A DNA stretch of 64,000 bases, from positions 16,190 through 80,189 of the forward strand of contig UQCS01000005.1 in assembly GCA_900539605.1 (NCBI GenBank), read 5' to 3'. Position numbers and translations under genes: made by a program. This stretch comes from an uncultured Azospirillum sp. GTDB taxonomy: Bacteria; Pseudomonadota; Alphaproteobacteria; RF32; CAG-239. Under the pieces are notes generated by a model that was given only the letters and a program-made list of their open reading frames with translations, was not told where the DNA came from and did not search any database. Of the stretch, positions 35,142 to 44,229 are shown piece by piece; within the stretch, counting starts at the first letter, position 1; every line of letters starts with the position of its first letter.

Positions 35142-35178
35142 AAAAAACCCCAAGATTACACAATCTCGGGGCTTTTTC
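35142..35178 (-). terminator. Terminator of rpsD
   Basis: Minus strand: stem GCCCCGAGATT/AATCTTGGGG with one G-T pair, followed by TTTTTT. Confidence 0.85.
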
Positions 35179-35200
35179 GCCAAAGGCGTTATAATGCCGA

Positions 35201-35812
35201 TTATCTGGAATAGAATTCGATAACCAGGTTCGGTTCCATAACGGATGCATACGGAACATCGTCAAACTTCGGAACGAAAGTATATTTGACGCTGAACTTG
35301 GAATCGGCTTCCAAATAAGACGGAACTTCATGCAACGAAGATTCGAGAGCAGCAATAACCATCGGCATCTGCTGAGATTTTTCTCTGACCGAGATAACAT
35401 CACCGGCTTTTACCATGTAGGAAGGAATGTTAACTCTTTTGCCGTTAACCAGAACATGACCATGGTTAACAAACTGACGGGCAGCGAAAATGGTCGGCAC
35501 GAACTTGGCTTTGTAAACCAGGTTATCCAAACGCGATTCCAAAATACCGATCAGGTTTTCAGCCGCGTCACCACGTCTTCTGATGGCTTCGGCATAATAT
35601 TTCTGGAACTGCTTTTCCGAAACATTGCCATAATAGGTTTTCAATCTCTGTTTAGCCTGCAGCTGTTCACCATAGTCGGTCATTTTTTTCTTGCGGGCGC
35701 CGTGTTGTCCCGGACCGTATTCACGCTTCAGCAACGGGCTCTTGGGATCGCCCCACAGGTTGGCGTGCAAACTGCGGTTTGTTTTTTTCTTGGCTTTAAC
35801 AATACTTTTCAT
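35201..35812 (-). CDS. rpsD: 30S ribosomal protein S4
   Basis: This 203-aa protein is a primary 16S rRNA binder and shapes the mRNA entry site. The motifs YGEQLQAKQRLKTYYG, ESRLDNLVYKAKF and the S4 RNA-binding signature NHGHVLVNGKRVNIPSY, and the length, are standard. As in many alphaproteobacteria it stands alone rather than in the alpha operon. AAGGATAAACTTA precedes the ATG. An upstream structured leader is listed separately. It lacks the zinc-binding Cys residues of some S4 proteins. Confidence 0.97.
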   Translation of the reverse strand: MKSIVKAKKKTNRSLHANLWGDPKSPLLKREYGPGQHGARKKKMTDYGEQLQAKQRLKTYYGNVSEKQFQKYYAEAIRRRGDAAENLIGILESRLDNLVYKAKFVPTIFAARQFVNHGHVLVNGKRVNIPSYMVKAGDVISVREKSQQMPMVIAALESSLHEVPSYLEADSKFSVKYTFVPKFDDVPYASVMEPNLVIEFYSR

Positions 35813-35814
35813 TA

Positions 35815-35925
35815 AGTTTATCCTTAAAATTTTATTACATTATTGTCCCGGTAGTCTTGAGAATAATCTCAAGCGGGGCGCTAAAGGCCCGCGTTTCCGG
35901 AAGTGACTGCAACTTAGTATAATTT
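35815..35925 (-). promoter_or_regulatory. Structured 5' leader of rpsD
   Basis: About 110 bases upstream of rpsD, on the minus strand, hold two hairpins: GCGGG/CCCGC around CCTTTAGCGC, and CTTGAGA/TCTCAAG (about 35859-35875). Autoregulation by S4 binding to its own leader is known in other bacteria. Here it is only a possibility; these hairpins do not match a leader I can name. A TATACT -10-like box lies just upstream. Confidence 0.35.
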
Positions 35926-35946
35926 AAACAAAAAATCAAGCACTTT

Positions 35947-36678
35947 TTACTGTTTCAAAGATTTTTTATAATCTTCCAGGCTACTGTTATAATAAATCGG
36001 CATGAACCGTTTCTTTCTGAGAACTCGCTCGATTTTAACGGCAACTTTAAATCTGAATACATTAAAGAGCTCTAGATTAACCGGAAGCCACCAGTCGTTC
36101 AGCGCCCCAAAAGGATGTTTTTCTTTGATCAGGACAATTTTTTTTCGCAGTATCTTTTTGTCAAGCTTTTCATCCAAGTCAAGAACAATAAGCGTGAATG
36201 GCTTGCCTTTTCTTAATTTTTTCAAATTTTTGTAAAGTTTGTTAAATTCGTTTTCAGAGGGAGAAAATGCATTACAAACAAAAAATATATGTGCATCGCT
36301 CTGCATTATGCCCTGAAAGTTCTGAATTCTTTTTTTATATCGGGAAACAATCTTTTCTTTTCCCTCAGAACTGTTTGGACAGTCTTTGTCATGATTATAT
36401 TCAATTCTGTATTTGGCATTGTGATATAAACCGGCTTCATCATTAAATACAATATTTTGAAGCAGATCCTTAAAATTATTTTGAAGAATCCGATTTAATG
36501 AAGATAGGTGGGTAACACACAGATCAAAGGGAAAGGAAACTTGCCCCTGTTGCGCTGTTTTTATAAAACCACATTCTGTAAAAATCCGTCGGGGAAGACA
36601 ATTGTATCCAAGTGAGACAAACTCGTAGCAATCTGATTTTCCTTCGAAAAGATGTTTGATAAACTTTGTGAAATTCAT
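35947..36678 (-). CDS. DUF1796-family putative cysteine peptidase
   Basis: This 243-aa cytoplasmic protein begins after the first helix with the family pattern EFVSLGYNCLPRR, followed by the segment FPFDLCVTHLSSLNRIL and a repeated N-F-D type ending, which I recognise as DUF1796 (annotated as a putative papain-like cysteine peptidase). The candidate nucleophile is the Cys in GYNCLPRR. Later it is highly basic and Lys-rich. The open frame extends to 36729, but ATG at 36678 follows GGGAGAAAATAG and begins one base after the stop of the DUF502 gene, so translation is probably coupled. The base composition is more AT-rich than that of its neighbours, which suggests a later arrival. Confidence 0.75.
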   Translation of the reverse strand: MNFTKFIKHLFEGKSDCYEFVSLGYNCLPRRIFTECGFIKTAQQGQVSFPFDLCVTHLSSLNRILQNNFKDLLQNIVFNDEAGLYHNAKYRIEYNHDKDCPNSSEGKEKIVSRYKKRIQNFQGIMQSDAHIFFVCNAFSPSENEFNKLYKNLKKLRKGKPFTLIVLDLDEKLDKKILRKKIVLIKEKHPFGALNDWWLPVNLELFNVFRFKVAVKIERVLRKKRFMPIYYNSSLEDYKKSLKQ

Positions 36679-36679
36679 T

Positions 36680-37396
36680 CTATTTTCTCCCTTTTTCTTC
36701 CGGTGCCACAATACCGCCGGAAATAACAAACTTCAACCCTTCTTCCACCGTCATTTGCAAAAAGACAACATCTTCTTTGGGAACAAAAATCAAAAAGCCG
36801 GAGGTCGGGTTGGGTGTGGTTGGTATAAAGACGTTCAACATTTCTTTGTTCATGATTTTTTTCACTTCACCGCCGGTCTCGGTGCTGACAAACCCCAAAA
36901 TCCAAATTCCCTTGCGCGGATATTCCAGCAGTACAACCTGGCTGAAGGCTTGGTTTTTGTTGGAAAGAAAAGTTTCAAACACTTGTTTGAGTAATGAATA
37001 TACGGTTGAAACAACCGGCATTTTTTTAACAATCCAGTCGCCGAGACGGATGAAGAAACGTCCCACAAATCCGGCGGCAAACATACCGATCACGATCATC
37101 GATACGATCAAAACCACTACGCCGAGGCCGGGAATGGTAAATGGCAGATCATTGTAATAAGTTTTCAGTTGTGGCGGCAACAGGCGCCCCACCCCGGCGT
37201 CAATCCACAAAATGATTTTGTAGGCCATATAAAAAGTGATCGACACCGGTGCCGTTACCAAAATGCCGGTAAAGAAATAAGCGCGAATTTTGGCACCGAG
37301 TTTCATAAACACGTGTTGTTCCCGCATTTTGGCATTTTGAATCGCCAATGCCCGTGCCTTGAGTTCAGCGCTTTTTTTCTTTCTTTTTCGTGACAT
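36680..37396 (-). CDS. DUF502 inner-membrane protein
   Basis: This 238-aa protein has a basic N-terminus (residues 1-30), two membrane segments (about 37-58 and 84-112) and a conserved cytoplasmic domain with GDWIVKKMPVVSTVYSLLKQ, FIPTTPNPTSGFLIFVPKEDV and the ending MTVEEGLKFVISGG. These are signatures of the DUF502 family, whose function is unknown. Alphaproteobacterial DUF502 genes commonly lie near recG and mfd, as here. It begins one base after the recJ stop codon. Confidence 0.88.
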   Translation of the reverse strand: MSRKRKKKSAELKARALAIQNAKMREQHVFMKLGAKIRAYFFTGILVTAPVSITFYMAYKIILWIDAGVGRLLPPQLKTYYNDLPFTIPGLGVVVLIVSMIVIGMFAAGFVGRFFIRLGDWIVKKMPVVSTVYSLLKQVFETFLSNKNQAFSQVVLLEYPRKGIWILGFVSTETGGEVKKIMNKEMLNVFIPTTPNPTSGFLIFVPKEDVVFLQMTVEEGLKFVISGGIVAPEEKGRK

Positions 37397-37397
37397 T

Positions 37398-39164
37398 TTA
37401 ACCTCTCATTGCGTCTTCAATAATAAATTGCACCTGATTGCGCCCTTGCCAATTGTCTTTACGCAAGGTTCCGGCCAGGTTAAACACTTCGCCGTGATGA
37501 TTCAGCAGCGCTTTGCCGACTTCGTTATCAGCGGCGCGAAAAGCCATTGCTTTTAGAGTTCCGCCGCTCAGTGAACCAAGCTGACAACGTATGTGACCGC
37601 TGCCGACAATATCGGAGTGTAAGACGCGTACATTGCTTAGCATCAGCCGCGGTTCGGGATTGCCGGCACCGAAAGGTTCCAGCAGTGCCAGGCAGTCGGC
37701 AAATTCCGGGGTGGCCGCGTTAAGACTGACAATCCCGTCAATTTCCACGACCGGGGTCAGTGTTTCCGTTCCCAAATATTTTTCGGCATATTCTCCGGCA
37801 AAGGTACGAAAGGCTTCCAGATTGCTTTCTTCAAGTGAAAAACCGGCTGCCATATTGTGGCCGCCTCCTTTTGTCAGCAACCCTTTTTCTTTGGCGGCCA
37901 TCACCAAAGCGCCGATATTGAGTCCGGGAACTGAGCGGGCGGAGCCTTTAACTTCGTCGGCTTCAACCGACATCACAAACGACGGCAGATTATATCTTTC
38001 TTTCAGTTTGCCGGCTACAATTCCGATTACGCCCTGATGCCAGTCTTGTCCGTACACAAAAGCTATCGGGTATTGCTGAGGCGTTCCTTCCAGTGTTTCT
38101 ATGGCTTGCAACAGGACATAGGCTTCTATTTCCTTGCGAAGCGCATTAAAAGAGTCCAGTTTGTCGGCCAACATAGCGGCTTCAAAATCGTTGGCGGCGC
38201 ATAACAGCCGGTTACCGATCGAGGCCTCGCCGACCCGTCCGCCGGCATTGATCCTCGGTCCCAGTACATAACCGAGATGATAACTTGAAGGCGCTTCCGT
38301 AACCGAAGCTTTGTCAATCAGCGCCTTGATGCCGCAGTTCTGCCGTAACGACATAATTTTCAGCCCCTGACGGACAAACGCCCGGTTCAATCCCAACAAC
38401 GGCACCACATCGCAAACAGTTCCCAAAGCGACCAGATCCAACCATTTCATCAGATCCGGTGCCGGACGGACGGCATAAAAACCGCGCTTGCGAAGTTGAC
38501 GGTTGACCGCGACCACGGTAAGAAACACCACACCGACGGCGGCCAGATATTTTAAATCGGGATGTTCATCGTTTTCGTCAAGACGCTTCGGATTGACAAT
38601 CGCATAGATATCGGGCAGTTTGGTTTCCGCTTCGTGATGATCCAGTACGATCACGTCCATTCCCTGATCGTGTGCATATTCCAAAACCTCAAAGGCCGTC
38701 GTTCCGCAATCGGTTGTTATCAGCAGTTTTGTGCCAATGGCAGCAAATTCGTCAACCGCGCTTTTGCTCGGTCCGTAACCTTCTTCCCGTTCTGGAATAT
38801 GGACCGGAACCTCGCAGCCGACCGATTGCAGGAACAGTTTCAACAGAGATGATGAGGTGGCACCGTCAACGTCATAATCGCCGATGATGGCCGTTTGTTC
38901 TCCGTTTTCCACCGCCGCGGCAATTCGTGCCGCTGCTTTTTCCATATCTTTCAGGCAAGCCGGATCGGGCATCAGATTTTGCAGTTTCGGATATAAAAAA
39001 TCATTGCTTTGCCCTATGTCAATTCCACGCGAGACCATGATTTGTGCCACCACCGATGGGAGACCGTAACGGGCGGCAACAAGCTCGGCGGTATTTTCGT
39101 CAAACCCGGCAAATTTCCACATATTTCCGCCCAAGGATTTAGTATTGTCAAAGCGGTTATCCAC
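37398..39164 (-). CDS. recJ: Single-stranded-DNA-specific exonuclease RecJ
   Basis: This 588-aa DHH-family 5'-3' exonuclease works in recombination, base excision and mismatch repair. The phosphoesterase motifs are GDYDVDGATSS, LITTDCGTTA, VLDHHEAE and the DHHA1-type GGGHNMAAG. The frame stays open to 39299, but GTG at 39164 sits six bases after AAGGAAG and gives a normal length (E. coli 577 aa); ATG at 39122 would drop 14 residues. Upstream, the ompA-like lipoprotein gene ends 17 bases before, and DUF502 follows one base after. Confidence 0.95.
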   Translation of the reverse strand: MDNRFDNTKSLGGNMWKFAGFDENTAELVAARYGLPSVVAQIMVSRGIDIGQSNDFLYPKLQNLMPDPACLKDMEKAAARIAAAVENGEQTAIIGDYDVDGATSSSLLKLFLQSVGCEVPVHIPEREEGYGPSKSAVDEFAAIGTKLLITTDCGTTAFEVLEYAHDQGMDVIVLDHHEAETKLPDIYAIVNPKRLDENDEHPDLKYLAAVGVVFLTVVAVNRQLRKRGFYAVRPAPDLMKWLDLVALGTVCDVVPLLGLNRAFVRQGLKIMSLRQNCGIKALIDKASVTEAPSSYHLGYVLGPRINAGGRVGEASIGNRLLCAANDFEAAMLADKLDSFNALRKEIEAYVLLQAIETLEGTPQQYPIAFVYGQDWHQGVIGIVAGKLKERYNLPSFVMSVEADEVKGSARSVPGLNIGALVMAAKEKGLLTKGGGHNMAAGFSLEESNLEAFRTFAGEYAEKYLGTETLTPVVEIDGIVSLNAATPEFADCLALLEPFGAGNPEPRLMLSNVRVLHSDIVGSGHIRCQLGSLSGGTLKAMAFRAADNEVGKALLNHHGEVFNLAGTLRKDNWQGRNQVQFIIEDAMRG

Positions 39165-39180
39165 GGTAGTCTTCCTTATT

Positions 39181-39828
39181 TTAGTAACTGATATAAATTT
39201 CGGCACGTCGGTTGAGACGTTCGCCCTCGGGCATAATTTCCCGATACAGCGGCTGACTGTCCGACAACGCTTCAACGGCAACCGATTTTTGGAGTACACC
39301 AGCTCGGATTAAAGCAGCGGCAACGCTTTCGGCCCGTTTGAGCGAGGTTTGGAAGTTGATCATTTTGTGGGTGGCCATATCGGTGTTGCGGGTTCGGCTG
39401 GATGAAAAGCCGTAAACCGTAATATGAGCGTTTTTACGTTTGGCCAGCCGGGCAATATAACGGATTTCACTGTCATATTCCGGCGCAATAACGGCGCTGC
39501 CGTCTGCAAACAAAATGGTTGCTGCCTGATAAGCGACGGACGGTTCAACGACAGCTGCCGGTACCGCAACCGTTTTTTTCGTCGTGTTCATACGTTTTTC
39601 AGCCTTTGGAGCTTTTTCAGCGTTTGAAGCTTTTTCTCGGGTTACTGGCTTGACCGGCGTTGCGGTTGTTTGTTCGCCTTGTTTGTGAATCGGCTGATAG
39701 CTGTCTGCTGCCGATTGAGGCGTTTCTTCCGGTTTGGGGGTCGGTTGTTCGGCTGATATGCATGCACTCAGAAAACCGCACAGGATCATTACTGTCGCAT
39801 ACCCGGCCTTCTTGTTTTTCCGCAACAT
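39181..39828 (-). CDS. OmpA-like lipoprotein
   Basis: This 215-aa precursor has a lipoprotein signal with lipobox FLSAC (C23). A Pro/Lys/Glu-rich linker (about 25-100) leads to a peptidoglycan-binding domain of OmpA type (about 112-215): TILFADGSAVIAPEYDSEI, ITVYGFSSSRTRNTDMA, SLKRAESVAAALIRAGV and the ending LNRRAEIYISY. The expected NxxLSxxRA motif reads FQTSLKRAES, a variant. The open frame begins at 39927, but ATG at 39828 behind AAGGGGAAAAAA starts the signal. It probably tethers the outer membrane to the cell wall. It is first in the recJ operon. Confidence 0.86.
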   Translation of the reverse strand: MLRKNKKAGYATVMILCGFLSACISAEQPTPKPEETPQSAADSYQPIHKQGEQTTATPVKPVTREKASNAEKAPKAEKRMNTTKKTVAVPAAVVEPSVAYQAATILFADGSAVIAPEYDSEIRYIARLAKRKNAHITVYGFSSSRTRNTDMATHKMINFQTSLKRAESVAAALIRAGVLQKSVAVEALSDSQPLYREIMPEGERLNRRAEIYISY

Positions 39829-39988
39829 TTTTTTCCCCTTTTGATTGATAAGCTTTAACAGTTTTAACGTAATAATTATGATAACACAAGCAGAAAAATT
39901 GTAAAATCGAAACTTTTTAAAAATCAATTTGTCTTTTACAAAATATTGTTATATCATTTTAGAACAGTTGATAAGGGAGGAATATATT

Positions 39989-40585
39989 ATGTCAAAAATA
40001 TGCAAACTTTTTATGATGTTGATGCTGGTTGCCGCCTGCTCCGAAAAAGACAGCCGCGAACCGCTGACGATTACCACTTCGGAAGGAAATACGGTCACAT
40101 ATAAAGTAGAACTGGCGCAAAACCGTGAAGAGCTTACCACCGGTCTGATGAACCGTACCGCCATGGAAGCCGATTCCGGGATGATTTTTGATCTGTCCGC
40201 TTTCAACAATGTTCCGACCGCTATGTGGATGAAAGACACCAAGCTGGCGTTGGATATGCTTTTTATTGATCGTGACGGCATGATCTTCTGGATCTATGAA
40301 AACGCCGAGCCGGATTCTTTGAAAATGATCATTTCACCCTATCCCGCTTTTGCGGTTCTGGAAGTTAATGCCGGTGACGTCGCCGCCAAAGGTATCAAAA
40401 TCGGCGATACCGTAAATCACAAAATTTTCAATCGGAACAGCGAGGAAAAAAATGTCCGCGCTGACCCGGTTGTCGAAGATAAAAACGAAACCGACGTTTC
40501 TGAGACCAAAGAGCCGGAAGCAGCAGAAAATGTTGCCGCGGATGAAGCGCAGGCGACTGAGGCCGAAAAGAAAGCCGAAGAATAG
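39989..40585 (+). CDS. DUF192 lipoprotein with acidic C-terminal tail
   Basis: This 198-aa precursor has a lipobox LVAAC (C17) and then a DUF192 domain (about 30-145): LAQNREELTTGLMNRTAMEADSGMIF, MWMKDTKLALDMLFID and AVLEVNAGDVAAKGIKIGD. The domain is widespread and of unknown function. After it comes an unusual tail of about 45 residues made almost only of Glu, Ala, Lys, Asp and Thr. The frame is open from 39929, but ATG at 39989 follows GGGAGG. It is divergent from the recJ operon and has a terminator at 40615-40650. Confidence 0.88.
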   Translation: MSKICKLFMMLMLVAACSEKDSREPLTITTSEGNTVTYKVELAQNREELTTGLMNRTAMEADSGMIFDLSAFNNVPTAMWMKDTKLALDMLFIDRDGMIFWIYENAEPDSLKMIISPYPAFAVLEVNAGDVAAKGIKIGDTVNHKIFNRNSEEKNVRADPVVEDKNETDVSETKEPEAAENVAADEAQATEAEKKAEE

Positions 40586-40614
40586 ACATTGCATAGCAAC
40601 GGTCATTACTTTTA

Positions 40615-40650
40615 ATACTCCGAAAGACACTGTTTTTCGGAGTATTTTTT
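40615..40650 (+). terminator. Terminator of the DUF192 gene
   Basis: Stem ATACTCCGAAA/TTTCGGAGTAT followed by a run of T. Confidence 0.9.
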
Positions 40651-40675
40651 TACGAAACAACTCGTTTGTCTCACA

Positions 40676-43600
40676 TTAAAGCCGGTTGATCCTGGCTACA
40701 TAATCCTTGATCGTTTCCAAACGACGGCTATAGTTTTCCAAATCTTTCTCCACCAACAGCTTCTGATCGGGACGAACTTTCAACGAACCAAAAGAACGGG
40801 CCACCAATTCTACCAGCTTTTCCGGCGCGCGAAAAACATTATTGTGAAAAGTGATCAAAAATCCTTTTGTCCCAGCATCAATTTTTTCAATGTTGGCACA
40901 GCGGCATAATTGCTTGATTTCAACCGTCTTAAGCAAATTTTCCACTTCCGGCGGCACCGGACCGAAACGGTCCACCAACTCTTCGCGCATATCCAGCAAT
41001 GCTTCCGGTGTTTCCAAACTGCCGATGCGTTTATACAATCCCAGCCGTACGCCCAGATCGCGCACATAGGTTTCGGGAATCATGATCGGCACACCGGTAA
41101 CGATTTGCGGGCTCCAGTCGCTGGTTCCTTTAGTCTCTGTTTCGGCATCCGCGCCAGCTTTGATGCGGGCAATTTCTTCTTCCAGCATATGATGATACAT
41201 GGCAATACCGACCTCTTTGATATGCCCCGACTGTTCTTCGCCGAGAATATTTCCCGATCCGCGGATATCCATATCGTGACTGGCCAGAGAGAATCCGGCA
41301 CCCAGGCTGTCCAGCGCTTGCAAAATGCTCAAACGCCGCTCGGCAATCGGCTTCAAATTCTTTTTCGGCGGCACTGTAAAATAGCAGTAACCACGCACTT
41401 TTGAACGCCCGATCCGCCCCCGCAGCTGATAAAGTTGAGCCAAACCGAACATATCCGCCCGATAAACGATCATGGTATTAACCGACGGCATATCAATTCC
41501 CGACTCGATAATCGTCGTCGAAAGCAAAATGTCTCCCTTGCGGTCGGCAAAAGCGTTCATCACCTCTTCCAGCTGTTTAGCCGGCATTTGTCCGTGAGCG
41601 ACCAAAATTTTGGCATCGGGTGCCAGCTCCTGCAATACGTCATGAACCCGCGCAATATCCGAAACCCGGGGACAGACGACAAAGGTCTGACCGCCGCGGA
41701 ATTTCTCACGGTAGATTGCCTCCTTGATCATTACGCCGTCAAACGGCATCACAAAAGTTCGCGCTGCCAACCTGTCAACCGGCGGGGTGGCGATAATGCT
41801 CAGCTGTTTCACGCCGGTCAAAGACATTTGCAATGTTCGCGGAATCGGCGTGGCCGTCAGAGTCAGTACATGAATGTCAGCTTTCAGATTTTTGAGTTTT
41901 TCTTTATGAGCAACCCCAAAATGCTGTTCTTCATCAATAATCAGCAGCCCAAGATTGCTGAATTCGATATTGTTGGCCAGCAGTGCATGAGTGCCGATGA
42001 CAATATCCACCGAACCGTCTTTCAGGGCTTCTTTGATTTTACGGGCCTCGGTCGCCGTCTGTAAACGCGAAAGCATCCTCACCTTGAGCGGAAAACCGGC
42101 CATTCGTTGCATAAAATTGTAATAATGTTGCCGGGCCAGCAAAGTTGTCGGCACAATCAACGCTGCCTGGGCACCGGACATTGCCACGGCAAAGGCAGCC
42201 CGGAGCGCCACCTCGGTTTTGCCGAAACCGACGTCGCCGCAAACCAGCCGGTCCATCGGAATCCCCGCCGACAAATCTCCGAGAACGTCGCCGATCGCAT
42301 TCAGTTGATCTTCGGTTTCATTATAGGGAAAACCGGAACAAAATTCGTCATATAATCCTTCCGGTGCAATATAGGACTCTGCTTTTTTCAATTGTCGCTG
42401 TGCTGCTATTGCGATCAGCTTTTCGGCAATTTCGTGAATACGTTTTTTAACCTTCGCCTTTTTCGCTTCCCACGCCGAACCTCCGAGAGTGTCCAGCTGA
42501 ATATTGTCATCGTCAATCCCGTAGCGGGAAACCGTTTCGATGTTTTCGACCGGAACAAACAGTTTGTCGCCGTTGGCATAAATAATTTTCAGGCAATCGT
42601 GCGGCGCACCACCGGCCGTAATGTTCTCCAACCCCATAAAACGCCCGATACCGTGCTCAATATGAACAACCGGTTCGCCGACATTGAGTGCGGAAATGTC
42701 CGCGATAAAATCCTTGGAAGTTACCTTTTTTACGGCACGGCGGTTTTGTCTGGCCCCCAGAATATCCTGTTCGGCCACCATGCACAATCCGTCACCGCGA
42801 AATCCGTGCGGCAGATTAAGCACAATCATTGCCACCTTGCGGATATCCGCTTTGTCAACCGCTTCTTTCCAACTGTCGGCAAAGGTAAATTCCAGTGAAG
42901 CGAAACGGCTCTCGGCTTTGGCGTCATTGATCAAAGTAAACAACCGCTCGCGTGATCCCGGAGAATAACAGCAGATGATCCGCTTCATTTTTCCGTATTC
43001 GGTCAAATAGGCAAGCAAATCCAAATAAACCTGAGCCGCATTCACGCTTTTGGCAGCCGAGAAATCGCGTCCCGGTAAAACACCGGTATCGTAATTGTCG
43101 TTGTTTTCGAGCAGATTCATTCCGGTAAGAAAGACAGCACGACGATTTCGGGTAATATTGCCAAACTCTTTTTCGTCGAGATATAGTTGTTCCGGCGGTA
43201 CCGGACGATAATTGTCGACTTCTCCGGCATTTTTGACTTTCAGAGCTTCCAACCGCGATATATAGTGGTCGGCAATGCTTTCGCTTTTTGAAGATAAGGC
43301 GGCATCGGCATTGCGTCCGATCACGATTTTGGCACGCGGCAGGTATTCAAACAGGTTCGGCAACGGTTCTTCATAAAAAAACGGCAGCCAGTTTTCCATT
43401 CCCATATACTTGCGCCCGTTAGAGACGGCTTCGTAAATCTCGTCGTCTTTGAAGGCGGCGCCAAAGGCTTCGCGATAACGGCCGCGAAAACTTCTGATCG
43501 TATTCTCGTCCAACACCACTTCCCCGGCAGCTTGGAACAAATAGCTTTTGATTTCGCCGGTGGTCCGTTGGTTCAAAGCATCAAAAGTGCGGATTTTTTC

Positions 43601-44149
43601 AACTTCGTCGCCAAACAGGTCAATTCGCAGCGGTTCTGCCGATCCGGTGGGGAATATGTCGACAATATCGCCACGAACCGCATATTCGCCGGGTTCCATT
43701 ACTTGTTCGACCCGGCTGTAGCCGTTGATTGACATATAATGAACAAAGTTGTTAAAATTCAGCGTGCTGCCAACCCTGACCACCTTCCTTGAGTTAAGAA
43801 AAATCTTTTTGGGCGGCAATTTTTGTAAAACCGCGCCGACGCTGGTCACAATTATCCGCGGACGCTTGGTTTGGGGTTCAACCGCCAGCCGTCCCAGCGT
43901 GTCGGTACGCCGGGCAATCAGGTTAATATTGGGAGAAACGCGGTCATAAGGCACGGTGTCCCAGGCCGGAAAACGCAAAATTTCCGTATCCGGCAGCAAG
44001 ACCTGTAGGATATCGGCATTTTGTTCAAGCGCCGTACCGTCGCTGGCAATATACAAAACATCGTCGGCGCTGTGGCGATACAGTTCGGCTACGGCAAAAG
44101 GCTCATAGCCTTCGCTGACGGAAGAAATGGAAATCGGATCTTTTGGCAT
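40676..44149 (-). CDS. mfd: Transcription-repair coupling factor Mfd
   Basis: This 1157-aa translocase removes RNA polymerase stalled at DNA damage and recruits UvrA. It contains the UvrB-like N-terminal region (about 20-330), the RNA-polymerase-interacting domain (about 480-545, HIEHGIGRFMGLENI), the RecG-like motor with Walker A GDVGFGKTEVALRAAF and DEEQHFG, the TRG region after LRGRIGRSKVRGYCYF, and the C-terminal TRCF domain. Length matches E. coli Mfd (1148). It is divergent from recG, with 80 bases between them. Confidence 0.97.
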   Translation of the reverse strand: MPKDPISISSVSEGYEPFAVAELYRHSADDVLYIASDGTALEQNADILQVLLPDTEILRFPAWDTVPYDRVSPNINLIARRTDTLGRLAVEPQTKRPRIIVTSVGAVLQKLPPKKIFLNSRKVVRVGSTLNFNNFVHYMSINGYSRVEQVMEPGEYAVRGDIVDIFPTGSAEPLRIDLFGDEVEKIRTFDALNQRTTGEIKSYLFQAAGEVVLDENTIRSFRGRYREAFGAAFKDDEIYEAVSNGRKYMGMENWLPFFYEEPLPNLFEYLPRAKIVIGRNADAALSSKSESIADHYISRLEALKVKNAGEVDNYRPVPPEQLYLDEKEFGNITRNRRAVFLTGMNLLENNDNYDTGVLPGRDFSAAKSVNAAQVYLDLLAYLTEYGKMKRIICCYSPGSRERLFTLINDAKAESRFASLEFTFADSWKEAVDKADIRKVAMIVLNLPHGFRGDGLCMVAEQDILGARQNRRAVKKVTSKDFIADISALNVGEPVVHIEHGIGRFMGLENITAGGAPHDCLKIIYANGDKLFVPVENIETVSRYGIDDDNIQLDTLGGSAWEAKKAKVKKRIHEIAEKLIAIAAQRQLKKAESYIAPEGLYDEFCSGFPYNETEDQLNAIGDVLGDLSAGIPMDRLVCGDVGFGKTEVALRAAFAVAMSGAQAALIVPTTLLARQHYYNFMQRMAGFPLKVRMLSRLQTATEARKIKEALKDGSVDIVIGTHALLANNIEFSNLGLLIIDEEQHFGVAHKEKLKNLKADIHVLTLTATPIPRTLQMSLTGVKQLSIIATPPVDRLAARTFVMPFDGVMIKEAIYREKFRGGQTFVVCPRVSDIARVHDVLQELAPDAKILVAHGQMPAKQLEEVMNAFADRKGDILLSTTIIESGIDMPSVNTMIVYRADMFGLAQLYQLRGRIGRSKVRGYCYFTVPPKKNLKPIAERRLSILQALDSLGAGFSLASHDMDIRGSGNILGEEQSGHIKEVGIAMYHHMLEEEIARIKAGADAETETKGTSDWSPQIVTGVPIMIPETYVRDLGVRLGLYKRIGSLETPEALLDMREELVDRFGPVPPEVENLLKTVEIKQLCRCANIEKIDAGTKGFLITFHNNVFRAPEKLVELVARSFGSLKVRPDQKLLVEKDLENYSRRLETIKDYVARINRL

Positions 44150-44229
44150 CTTTCTATCTTCTTGTTTACATCTTTTTCAAAAATATATACAATCAGGAGC
44201 GATAGCAACCTTTTTTTGGGCAAAAAATC

